Assembly (NCBI GenBank): GCA_009823395.1
Contig: CM020515.1
Coordinates: forward strand, 16,863,989 to 16,927,988
DNA length: 64,000 nt
DNA from: Thamnaconus septentrionalis
Lineage: Eukaryota > Chordata > Actinopteri > Tetraodontiformes > Monacanthidae
Reading direction: 5' to 3'
The notes under the pieces were generated by a model, which was not told the origin of the DNA, ran no database searches, and saw only the letters and a list, made by a program, of their open reading frames with translations. Positions 37,812 to 50,072 of the stretch are shown piece after piece (the stretch's first letter is position 1; the number at the start of each line of letters is the position of its first letter). Made by a program: the position numbers and the translations under genes.

Positions 37812-38938
37812 GTCGCTGCAGGATGTGAGAGCTCGCCGCCCGGGGAACCTGTGCAAGAAACAAACAGCTTGTGGTCACTAGTTAGCTTCAGATGTGATGT
37901 GTGAGAGACTTCTGCAAGGGACGGCTACATTCAACACTTGGCCCTGCATGGCACGTTAGTGAAAATTGTAAAGGGGGAGGAGGAGACATCGGTTGTGTGT
38001 TGGATTTTACACGCGCATGAGAAGCTGCCATGAAATGGGATTATATGGCAGAGTAGAACTCATGATCAGCGCAAGAATGTGGCAAGAAAGAAAACCATTT
38101 CTAAATGCTGTCTCATTAAATTCACCGAGTGTGACAGTGATAGTCTCGTGCACATGTTGCTACAAGGTGTAGCTTTATTGTGAAAATCTGGGAGCAAGAG
38201 TGTTCAAAAAAAAAAAAAAAAGACCACACAGGGTTTATCTGCGGATTACACGCCAGCATGTGACCCGTAAGCCCCGACACTCCCACTGCATCAACGGGAC
38301 CGAGTAGAAAAGATCAGCAGGATTCGGATGTAACTGAATCAAACACGTTATACGGCTTGAATGTTTATCCAAACTTGCAAATCAACAAGCGGAAGGAGAC
38401 ACCTTGTCACACCGCATCACCGACACAGCAGTAAACACAATGAACCTGACAGACGGCTGCCGGTTCTCCGTGGAGCCGATATCAACAGGTCACCGTGTTT
38501 GACACCCAATCACAGGATCAGTAAACACACCAGAGTTACCAGATCGGCCACTTCTTTCAAAAAAAAAAAAAAAAAGGTGGATTAGCGAGTTTTACTCCGC
38601 CGAAAGGTTGTTTATGCTGACGATCGAGAGAAACGTTGACGTTACAAATCTGTCATAACGAGCGAATTACAAAACGACTCCCAAGTGCCGGAGTTCAGTA
38701 CGTTCAGCAGAATTTTGGTTCGGCTGAGACACTCGATCCAGATCTTTTTTTTTCTCACTATTTATCTATATAACTTATTCGGTGCTAACACGACAGCTAA
38801 CGCTAAGTTAAGCGCACCTGTTGTTCAGCGATAAAAAGATAACTTGATCCGATGTGACGCCGTCAACAGCAGCGCGGTTCCTGCTGCTCAAAAACTAAGA
38901 CATCGTTGTATTAGAATTAAATTTAAGACATCGGTTAC

Positions 38939-39110
38939 CTTTCTGTCAAAGTGGAGACGGTTCCTGACTCCTCTCTTTTTTTTTTCCGCTCGGTCTTCTC
39001 AGCTGGGTGTTTCGAAGCAGGGCTGCCCCTTCTTCTTCTGCTCCTCCTGTCTGCGGTCAGGCAGCAGTCGGCTCGGTTAACGGCGCATTGCTGCCCTCAG
39101 CTGGATAATC
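38939..39110 (-). other. atp6v0a1: Candidate 5' non-coding exon of atp6v0a1
   Basis: In the gene's sense a good donor, AAAG then GTAACC, ends at 38939. The first coding exon has its own acceptor, TTGCACAG, giving exon 37848 down to 37695 with only 37 nt before the ATG, so an upstream leader exon is required. The 5' limit is a guess. Confidence 0.4.
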
Positions 39111-40130
39111 TGTGTGTTGCTGAAAGATGCCGAGCCCCAACCACCGAATTTTACTGTTCCGCGAAGGCCTGAGAGATTTCTGTGGAGTTCTTGATGAATT
39201 ATTAAAGTCTTGTGTCTCGGGTGGGGACATTACAATATGCTATTTTTATTGGCTTCAGCCATAAATTACGGTATTCATTTGTTTATATTGTTGTGTGTAG
39301 GTACAATAGATTTCCTTTTACGCAATATAAATCCAAACCATTATTATTTGATGTATGCATAGTTGTTTTATTTCAAACTTTATCACCGGGAAAAGAGTCA
39401 CTTTCACTTGCTTGTTCAAGACAGCTCAGTCTGCATTAAAGAGTTCACCTCCGCAAGTTTCAACGGAGCTGCTGAACTGCTAGCTCACAAAAAAACTGGC
39501 AGTTTATTAACTTCAGCCAGAGTCTTAATTTGCTAATGCTATTGTGTGAGGATACAATAGACTAGTTTCTGTCCTAAATTTTATTATTATTTATCATTTC
39601 ACTATGAGTGCATGTACTTGGCTCTGATAGACTGACACTTTAACTGCAGTACCCTACTGTACCACTAGACGGCAGTCGTACTTTGTCAATTGTGTAGAAT
39701 TGAATCTCTGCTTTGTGCGTGCATGGGTGTGTGTGCATGTTAGAAAAAGAGGTTATTATGTGTTATGCTAAATACACATGATAATGAAATTACTTTAATT
39801 ACTGTATAGTTTATTTTTTGTATTGTTTTTTTTGTGCTGCAACAGTGTAGTTTCCCAATTTGGGATCAATAAAGCACATCTATTCTATTATATTCATTCT
39901 AACACCTGCTAACTACTGTCAATGGGCCTGATGATTAAACACAGTCGTGGCCATGGTGGTTGTGTGTCACTTGTTAGGTGGAGCCTGCAGACCCGCTGCC
40001 CTGTATGGACCACTCGGGGTGGAGCCCCTGCAGCCGGTGGGGAGAGCCGGTGGGTGGGGTCTGGCTTTGGGAAGGGGAGAGGTTGACAGGGAGCACAGGC
40101 ATTTTGAGTCTGGGCACACATGCCTGAACT
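39111..40130. promoter_or_regulatory. Spacer between head-to-head atp6v0a1 and cavin1
   Basis: The two genes diverge from this stretch (ATG to ATG 2.57 kb). I see no TATA box at either edge and no exon within. The middle is AT-rich and contains the retroposon tail at 39850-39895. Shared regulation is possible, but nothing in the sequence shows it. Confidence 0.35.
39850..39895 (+). mobile_element. LINE-like 3' tail fragment
   Basis: TTTGGGATCAATAAAGCAC followed by an ATCTATTCTATTATATT run matches the common fish non-LTR tail form GGGATCAATAAAG plus ATCT-type repeats. A related tail in the opposite orientation lies near 55572-55620. The family is not assigned. Confidence 0.55.
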
Positions 40131-40385
40131 GTGAGAGGCCCTAACTCCCCTTGGCTGACTGGCAGAGCAGAGCAGAGGCGCAGAGCGAGAGCTGGTGTGT
40201 GTGTGTGAGGCAGAAGGTGACAACAGGAGAAGACCAACAAAAAAGCAGTCGAAAAAAAGTTGCTTGTAAGGACAGAAGAGGGACTTTAGAGCAAGTTCAG
40301 CGCAGCGTGGCTCCTGCAGCTTGTTTTTCAGTTTATTTTTATCCGTTGTCAGTGTGCAGAAGGTCGGTGCTCGGAGCTCGCAGCC

Positions 40386-43300
40386 ATGGCGGATTCAGCA
40401 GGTGTCAAGATAGAGCAGGCCACCCTGGATGAGGTGTCGTACGATGATGACGAGGTCGCCCTGGTGACTGCTGCCACCGAGCCGGCAGTGGACGACCACA
40501 AGGGTGCCGGAGACCTGGACCAGGTGCTGACCACTGGCCCCGGGGGCCCCAGCGAGGCGCAGATGAACGGCGTGATGGTCCTCTCCCTGCTGGACAAGAT
40601 CATCGGGGTGGTGGACCAGATCCAGCACACCCAGAACGGACTGGAAGCCCGGCAAGAGGCCATGGAGAAGTCTGTGTCCACCATCCAGGGGGAGCTGGCC
40701 AAGCTGTCCAAGAACCACGTGGGCACCACCAACACGGTCAACAAGATGCTGGAGAAGGTGCGCAAGGTGAGCGTCAACGTCAAGACGGTGCGCAGCAACC
40801 TGGAGAAGCAGGCGGGCCAGGTCAAGAAGCTGGAGAGCAACGAGAAGGAGCTGCTCAAGCGGCGCAACTTCAAAGTGCTCATCTACCAGGTGAGGAGGGA
40901 CCGTCGTGGGGGTGAGGGGCTTGGGGGGCGGGAGGGTTTGACTCGACTTCGTCAGATTGAGACGGCTCAAGTTGAATCATTTATTTGTTTGTTTGCTTGT
41001 TGTTTGTTTGACAGGAACAAGACAGTCAAACATAGTTACAAGCTTGCAGTTGATGTAATTCATATAGAGTTTATGTTAATGTTAATTTTCAACTCCAGGC
41101 ACTCCAGTCACTGGTTGTGCTTTTCCACATTGTTGCAGTACAGTATAACATATACATCAATTATAGAGACCATACCATACAATTCAATAATCCAATATCC
41201 TTACATTAGTCTAGATTAGATTAAATAAAACTTCATTTATCCCAAAGGACAGTATTGTGTTAGATTGCAGCAAATTAAAGTTAATGTCCCAGTGATTGTC
41301 ACATCTTGAAAGATGCGAAAATTCATCCTCCACATTTGACCCACCATCCCTTGAGGGAGCGGTGGGCAGCAGCCGTGCCGCACCTGGGAATCATTGGGTG
41401 ATCTAACGCCCCAAGTCCAACCCTGAATACTGAATGCCAAGCAGGGAGGCAATGGGGACCATTTTTACAGTCTTTGGTCTGTCCCAGCTGGGGATCAAAC
41501 CCACAACCTACCAGTGTCAGAGTGGACACTCTAGCACTAGACCACTGAGCTGGTCCAACAATGTACAGATAACAACAGTAGAGCTAAGATGAAATGAAAA
41601 TTAGAAAATATTTAGCAATATTAAGCATTCGTGTGGTATGAAACATTCACTCATTCACTCTCCCACACATCAGCACATGATTCCATGGTGTCACTGTAAA
41701 GTCTGCTTTACTGTGCTGCTGCTGCTGCTGCTGCTGCTGAGGGAAAATGGAAAAAAGCTGGTGAAATAGTGGCTCAGAATATATGATGCATGGCTGGATC
41801 ACATTTTCCAATAGAGTCATACCCTCCGTGCTGCGTTGACGCCGAGAGATCTGTTTGATTAAGGCGGCGACAATCAAAAGCACACCAGTGACCTCTCCGC
41901 CGTTTGCACACTAAACTATAAACTATATAAAGACCTGCGGGTGTAAATACATATATAAAACCTATAAACACTGGCGTGATGGGGGCTACTTGAGAAGGGA
42001 CCAACACACGACCGACCAATCGGACGCTTGGCTGGGGAAGACGGGGATGGGCTGGATTTCTTGATTATTTCTGACGGACTGACGTAATAAACTGAAGTCA
42101 TGGTGTTCAACTGTTCAAATGTGTGTTGATAAATATCGGAGGCAACAAGAAGTGAGGTGCACAGTTAGCTTTGTGAGACGCTAGCAGCAGTGGTTTTGGT
42201 GCGAAAATCTGGCAAATGTTACAGGTCAGCAGTGTGCAATAGACAAACTGCAACATGTCAACAGAGTTTGTGAAGCCTGGCGTAGTAACTGAGCCATGTG
42301 CGTAAATCTTATAGTCTGTGCCAGCCCATAAAATGGAGAATTTGCATTTCCTGAGATATCGTGACTGTGAAGTTCAGAGTGTTGACCCACTCAGGAAGTT
42401 TGCCAGTGTCTCTCAAACTGGTGTTGTCAGGCATCCAGGCCTTAATAAATTAGTCTGTAAGCAGGTGTCACGCTGTCTAGTCCACTGCAAACATTTTCTT
42501 TAGCCGCGAGTTCGAGCTGGAGGAACTTCTTCACTTTTTGGTGGCGAGCAGCTGAGACGATAAGTCAGCCGTTTCTCGTCGCCGTGACCTCAGCCGCCCG
42601 TCTGCAGTAAACTTTCACCAGTCGCGCTCCCCGTCTGTTTATCGGCGTCCACTCATGTTGATTTACAGTAAGTTTTGTGGCTATCAGGCACCTCCCCCTC
42701 CCTGACCCCTCCTTTTCTTATTCCAAGCGTTAACTTGTTAGCGTGGGACAAGTTTAAACCGGGTCCAGGATGAGACGCGAGCTTTGGTTCGCTATGTGGA
42801 GGTCAGGCTGAAGGTCGACTGGGATCAACCTTAACTAGTGTCACGTCCTCACGCTACTAGCAAGTGAGTGTGTGTGTGTGTGCGTGTGTGTGTGTGTGGC
42901 CATACAGTCACAGTGTGTGGCCAGTTAAATATTTACAGCAGGACTTTGATAGAGTTTCTCCTTGTTTCCCCTGCTCGTTAAACCTTCACCGTCGTGTCAC
43001 TGGAGGCACCGGATCCTTTTGTCCTCCGGCCGACTGGGAATAGAAACTTTCAGCAGGATTTCCAGCCTGGAAAAAAAAACTCAGCTGGGTTTCAAAACGG
43101 AGGCTTTATAATTAAACTCTGCGCTGCCTGCAGGATCTCCCCAGCGACAGCAGGGCGGAGCCGTGGCGATATTTGTACCAAATTACGACATCAGTCCACA
43201 GAAGCCCTTGTTCAAGTTCCATGTTTTGGACGCAGCCTTATACAATCACTATTACCAGCAAACAGTGTCATTTAGCCCTCTGTTTGCAGCCTCCTGCTGA

Positions 43301-44752
43301 AACTGACGCTGTGACGGACCTACCGTGTGTTTGGAAGGGGTGGAGCAAACACCTGTTGTCACCAATCTTCCTGGGATCACTATTCTGTGTGACATCACAA
43401 AGGGCAAAGATACTTCGATCTTTTTTCGTCCCAAGACTGGAAAGTCGGGATATTTGGAAGGTCATGAAGGACCAACCAGTACTGGAACTTTGGTCCTGAT
43501 TGTGACGTTTGTAGTGACAGTGATGTGGTAAATTAAATTTGATAAATTCATTCACACGTTGTGTTCATGTTATTGTTTCTTATTGTTATTTATTGCTTCA
43601 GAGGGAAGCACAAACTGACGTTCCTTGAGCATTAAGTCGACTGATTGTATGACACTTTTTGCCACTTTTGAAAGTGTGTCATGTGACCAAAGAGAAGTGC
43701 GGGAGCAGCAGAGTGACACATGTCAGTAGATGTGATCACGTGCCTCTCCTGATGTTTATACGACATCACAACTGCAGACCAACTCTTAGTTTGTGTTCTG
43801 CAGGTTTTTCTGCAGACATTTTTCAGCGCTCACTGCTGAAACGCTTCCTGATGCAAAGCGGAAAAACCACAAAGGCAGCCCAACATTCTGCTTCTAAAAA
43901 TAGCCTAGCCTAGGCGAGGCGAGGCGAGGCGAGGCGAGGTCTAGCGCCCCCGAGCTAGAGGCTAGAAATCACTGAAAGCATAACTTCGTGCCTTGATATC
44001 ATTTCAGTGTGTGAGTCCTGAGCCCCACACATACCCCAACAGGCCCCGTAGCCCCGGTAGCCCCGCCCACCCTCACACACAGTCATCCGGAATGGGGAAA
44101 TCGTCCAGCATCTGCTGATGGAGCTTCTCCCTGCTGCACCGCTCACAGCCAGCCTGTCATCGCAGCTTCACACCGTCCACACGTCTCCTGGCTTCTCGAA
44201 ATCCCGCAGCCTCAGCTGACCAATCATAACTGTTCGCTCCCCGGGGCGGTAATTATTTTGTTCCCTGCGGCATGTAATTGAGGTGTTTTGTAGTTCTGAC
44301 GTCAGGTCTTTCTCAAGCCTGACAGCTGCTGATTTCTGCACCTCATGCTCACTGTGGGCAGCAGGTGGATCAGCGAACACGTGCAGCCAGTCAGCTCGTG
44401 CTTTCTTCTTATTTCAGTCCTTTTTTTGTATGCGGTGCCGACGGACCACCTCTTTTGAGCCAGACATCAGCCGTGTTAATATCCAGTGATGGACTTTGCA
44501 GGATTAATCCGGTTCGAGCCGTGCCTGCTAGTCGAGCCGGGTGTGTCCCGGAGGAATCAGGGTGTGTGTTCGTCAGGGTGGGTGTTGCCCGGCTCTTTCC
44601 TGGTCTGAGAGACGGGACGCATCTCAGTTACAGCCCAGCGCAGCCCTGCCGGACCTGGCGGGGCTCAGATAACGGTGCACATCTTCTCTTATCATTTCTG
44701 TCACTGTTTTGTGTGTCACGTCAGTTTAAACCGGGCCAGGTGCCAGTCTCGC

Positions 44753-44809
<57 letters not shown>

Positions 44810-47800
44810 CATCTCTCTTGAGGCCTGTCTGATTGGATCCAGCAGGATCAAGCAGCTCTGGACCAGCAGGCACCCAGTTAGCGCAGTGATTCATCAGTCT
44901 GGCATCCTCTGCTTCTCCTGCCAACGAGCCCGTTTGTTCTGCCTCTTTCCTCTCACTTTCTCAGCTATCAGCTACTCCCACCATCACGACTCCGGTCCCC
45001 CTGCACCTCCCCCCACTCAGCCAACTGCATCCGGAACCAAGATAACTGGGGCTGGGTCGGGTCCTCGGTCCTGCACCTGTTCCCTCCTGGTTTTGACTCT
45101 GTCCCTGCTGCAACGCTGCTCCTTCCTGCCCCTCCCCGGCCCCAACCGGCCGCTGGAAAGATATCCAGCAGGCTCCACATTTCACTGTTGCATGTCAGCT
45201 TCGGTGTCGAGCCATTTATGTGCTCCAGGTTTTTGGTGGCATGTGACCCTTTGCCTGTGAGTGGTGAGGCAGTTTGTGAAGAGGTCCTTTTTTTTCGACA
45301 CTGGGTTGCGATTATAAAAGACATCGCTAATAATTCTGGTTTCTCATAGTTGATTGGAACACCCTGGCAAATGAATCTGATTGGTTCAGGAATCTGTGGA
45401 AATTCTGAAGTGATTATAAACGCACGATGCTTGGGTGACATCTCACACTTGAGGCAAGTTAAGTGTTGAAGAGATTATATGCTGTTAAATATGAGCCGAG
45501 ATCCAACTGCTGGGTTGCAGCAGGCCAAGAGCCAGCTCAGCTCCTCTGCTGCACAACTGGGCCACAGTTCGGCTCATCCATGAAACGGGCTGAAGGCCCC
45601 TTTTAGTGTAATTCCCAAAATTAGCCTTCATAAATCAACAATTTTCCCCCCTCGGTCTGCCGCTACGCGTCTCTGTTTTGGCAGACGTTTGGGAACTGGG
45701 TTTTCTTTCAGCAAATTCAAATTATGTAACGCACATAAAAGAAGCTCTCACGAAACCAAAAATGTGTGCTTGTTTTTCGAGGTGGCGGGGCAATGGGGGA
45801 GAGACGGAGCACACTTTGGAAAGATCAACACCATTGTCTTTTACTTTGAAAGCCTCCCTGCCTGGAGTGGCTGTTTCTCAGCTTGTTTTTTGCGGTACCA
45901 GTGTGATCGCAGAGGTTGACCAAGAGTCTGGCCGCTCTCACAGCTACTGTGCGACACGTCGTGGTGTCGCTTTACACACAGGCAGACGGGACCGTTGCAG
46001 GTCTGCCGCCCTGCAGATCAAGTGTCGTACGGGGTCGTACGGTGCTGCCGCTGTCACCGTCGCTTCTGTCGGGGGGGGTGGAGAAGGAATATCTGCCAGT
46101 TCAGCACGCGAACACAGTGCATGTGTCCGTATGAGATGATGATGATGATGATGATGAGATATCATTGTCCCCTGTGGAGTTTTTTGCCGTATTGTTTTCT
46201 TTTCCTTTTCAGGCAAAAACAACAAATTCCTGCAAAACAAGCATTTTAACGAGTCGTGCCTGCAATGAAATGGCACAAATGACCCATTTTGTCTCACATT
46301 AACTTGAAATTATGCTCACATGTGTTGCTGTTGAGCAGTTAGTGCCAGCCGAGCAGGATTCCCGTCAGATGCAGCCCAGTAGCAGCTGGCGGAGCTGCAT
46401 ATGGGACTCGGTCAACAAACAGAAATGAGCCCCAGTGATGTTTATTCCAACGTGTGTAGGCACAACCCTTGACTACGATGTCATGCCCAAAATAGTACAT
46501 TCAAAAAAAGTTGGCCGATTCATCTGAGATAGTGTAATAAAGGAAACTGCGATGTTGCTTTTGAATAAAAATACACCGGCGGTAATGCCGCGGAATGGTG
46601 TAGTGTCCTGTTTCATGAAGTGGCTCTGGATTTAGCAGCAGCCTGTAGCAGTTGATTGATTAATTGCATTTGAGTGTGTTTACTAGTGTAGGTTGCAAGA
46701 TCTCTGTGTTGCAATGTTTGTTTTTTGTCTTTAATTGGGCATTATTTGCTATAAGAATTCTTTTAGTAACACAAAACCAAGTGACTGTTGATATCAGCAG
46801 TCAGAATGAGTTTGCGTGCGAAGGTGCGACCATCAGTCAGGTTATGCTGGTGGCGTGTCGCCCGGCTGCTGCTGCTGCTGCTGCTGCTGCTTGTCACTGC
46901 TCTCTGAGTGATAGCCTGTTGCTGACATGGTGCCAGGACGACCCGTCAGCCTGTGTCATGCATGCACATCATGGTGCATGCATGACATGGGGGGTGGGGG
47001 GGGTAGGAGTTATATAACTCTTTCTGCTGCCATAGCCACTCGCAAGCCGGAAAAATGGAAAAGTACATATTTCCCTCTTTGCTCCGGCCTCGCCCCGGGA
47101 TTCCAGCGCCAGAGAGGCCAGAGTGTGGAAAATCCCTCCCGCCTTCAGATCCTCGTGTGTGTGAAATCACAAACCACTGTGACGGTAAAGCCGAGGGACT
47201 CCCTCCCTGGCGCCGTGACGCGGCTCACAGAGCTGCCCTTGTTCCCGCTCCCCCGAATCTCTCGGCACCAGTGGTAAGTGTTTCCATGACCCAGGAGACG
47301 TCGGGATTGGGCGCCATCTGAGCAGAGCAGGTTGCACTTAGAGGGGATGAGGCAGCCTTTGTTAAAACACAAGTTGCACTGTGGCCTCACTCAGGAGCCA
47401 CCGCTAAATACCAGAGGGAGGTGGGGGGGTGCAGCTGCTGGATACTTTAAAGCCTCTTCTTGCATCAATATTAATGGCCGAGCACATTAGCTTTCTTTTT
47501 TTAGCCTCGGAGGCCAAATCTGTGGATCAAAGCGCTGCTTCACGTATCTTCCCATGTCTTCTTACACGCTAAACAGCACCTTGGTGACATGCCTGCATCC
47601 CCTGGTGGCCCCCCACCCCACACGGGACACAGGGGGTCGGCGATATCACTCACAATGAGAGCTGCGCGGGGCACAGCTGCAGGCCTGGGACGGGATCAGG
47701 CAGCTGCTCGCTGCGCTGTGACTCACCGCCGAGGCTTTTCATCACGCTGCCTGAAAGGGAACGCTGCGTGTGTGTGGTTCTATGTGTGTGTGTCTGTGCC

Positions 47801-47852
47801 GTTTGTATGTTTGTCTTGGACACCAGCAGATTGCACAACGTCTGCGACACTG

Positions 47853-47899
<47 letters not shown>

Positions 47900-48401
47900 A
47901 GGAATGTAAGTGGTCCTTCTCTGAGTGGACACGATCGTCCAAACCTGCCAGATAGTCAGTCAGACAGACAGACAGGAACTCATTTGTAAAATAGTTTTGC
48001 ACGTTCAAATTCCAAGAAAAAAAGAGAAATTGCTTTGTCTGATCAGAATCACTGTCACTGCTTGCTGTTATTTGATTCTCTATAATTTGATGTAGATGCA
48101 TCAGTGGTTATTGATTAAAAAAATTTGATGGCAAACAGAGACGGAGAGATGCGGAGGCTGTGTTTCAACTGGGGGGCTGGAGGGTTCGGGTGGGATTCCT
48201 GACAGACAATTGTGTTTGCTCCGTTGTCCCCGGCAACAGTGCTGCGACTGAAATACCCCCTTCCATGGTGACCTTCTGTGAGTCAGAGCCAAAACACTCG
48301 GCCGCTCCTGTTTAGACGATTAAAAATGGAAAAAAGCCATCTGTGTTGGTCAATGAGAGAACTCCATCATATTGTAGCAGACCCTGAGTTAGCAGAGACG
48401 A

Positions 48402-48432
<31 letters not shown>

Positions 48433-50032
48433 TCACAAAGAAGAGAGGAGGGTTCCCAGGATTCTCCTTTGCCATCTTTTCCATCAGGTATGATTCACAT
48501 CCAAGCACTTGGGAAAGATTTGGGAAAAAGTCCCCCTCTCATTGGAAAGAGGACACACACACACACACACACACAGAGTCACTATTCCCCTGACTCTCGT
48601 CAGTAAACACACACACACACACGCACTCATACTCTCTCACACTGAGAGCCGTCTTCTCCGTTGCTGTGTAATGGGAGCAGGGAAGAGGGAGGAGGCCGGC
48701 CGGAGGTGATGCAGGGACACTAATGGAGCAAACAGCAGGCTCCCTCCTCTCCGGCTCCCGGCTCTTCCTCAGCAATCAGACCCGGGCACCCAAACAGGAT
48801 ATGCAGACTTTTATCAATGTTCTTAGTTCAGTCTGAAGATTGTCACCGACTGGGCGACCCGGTCGCTCGCTGGTTCCTACAAGCCGAAGCTGGAGTAGAG
48901 GAAGAATGTTCAGAAAAATTCACCATCAGTCAAAACTTGAGGATTTTTTTTTTTCTGTGCTGTTTATTTTACGGTTACCAGGACTGGTTTTCAGTCCATC
49001 TTAGGCTTTACTTCAGACGTGGGAGTTGTAATTATTTTTTTTCCAGGGGCTCGAGCTGCCATGTCTTATAAACTTTACTTCTACCTTGCCATCTTTGGAG
49101 AGAGAAATAAAAAAAAGTTGTAAATAACGGCTCCTGGTGCAAAAGTGAAAAATGGCCTGTTTGTGCATAACACAAGAGTGTTCTCTTTTCTAAGGGTCCA
49201 TGTTTTCTTTTTTTTTCCATGAGCACAGTTGGTGCATTTAGACGAAAGCACACTGGCTTTAAGTTCAGTTCTCCCCCACCAGCCAAACTCAACCTGCAGG
49301 AGCAGCGAGCCTTTTGCCAGGGACGTATGAGGTCACCTGGACAGCCTCACTGAGCTCGACTGTTCACTTTAAACTGATGCTCCTGTTTATTTCCAGGCTG
49401 CTTCTTAATGTTGTTTATTCAAACTTGGTCTCTTCTTTAAAAATCACCTTCCAAACTGCATCATTCCCAGTATACAACCAAAAATATCTCTCACTAACGT
49501 AGCCAAGCTTCATTTTATTTGTTTTTTCCCCTTTGCGCACTCTGTCTTTGATCTTATTTGTGTTTGCTTACGACCAGTCACGTTGCCGGATTTTGTCAGC
49601 TGTTTGCGTGGCTAAATTTCACCACCCGCCCGAGACAAAACACGAGCAGGTGGTTGCCATGGCGACCGGGGCCTGTGTTGATCTGTTGCCGTGCGTGGCT
49701 GGCAAGACGGGGACAGGGTGGCAGGTAGCCAGAGATCGGCGGCTGGAATCTGCGGGGAGGGAAAAGGCCAGCTGAAAATAAACCGTCCCAGAGCAGGTCG
49801 GCCGCGGCCGCCCAGACCGTACACGCAACCGGATAAGGTGGATGGTCCATTTTATGAGAGGATCATATGGCCATGAGTGAAGTGCCAAGGGACGGCTCTT
49901 CGATCACATGATCAAACAGGTGTCCTGACAAATTAGATCAAATCTGCCACTTCTATTGATTAAACCGTGAGAAGCGTTTTTAAACTCATATTTCATGTTT
50001 AATTATTTATTTAACTTATTAAATCTCCGAAG

Positions 50033-50072
<40 letters not shown>

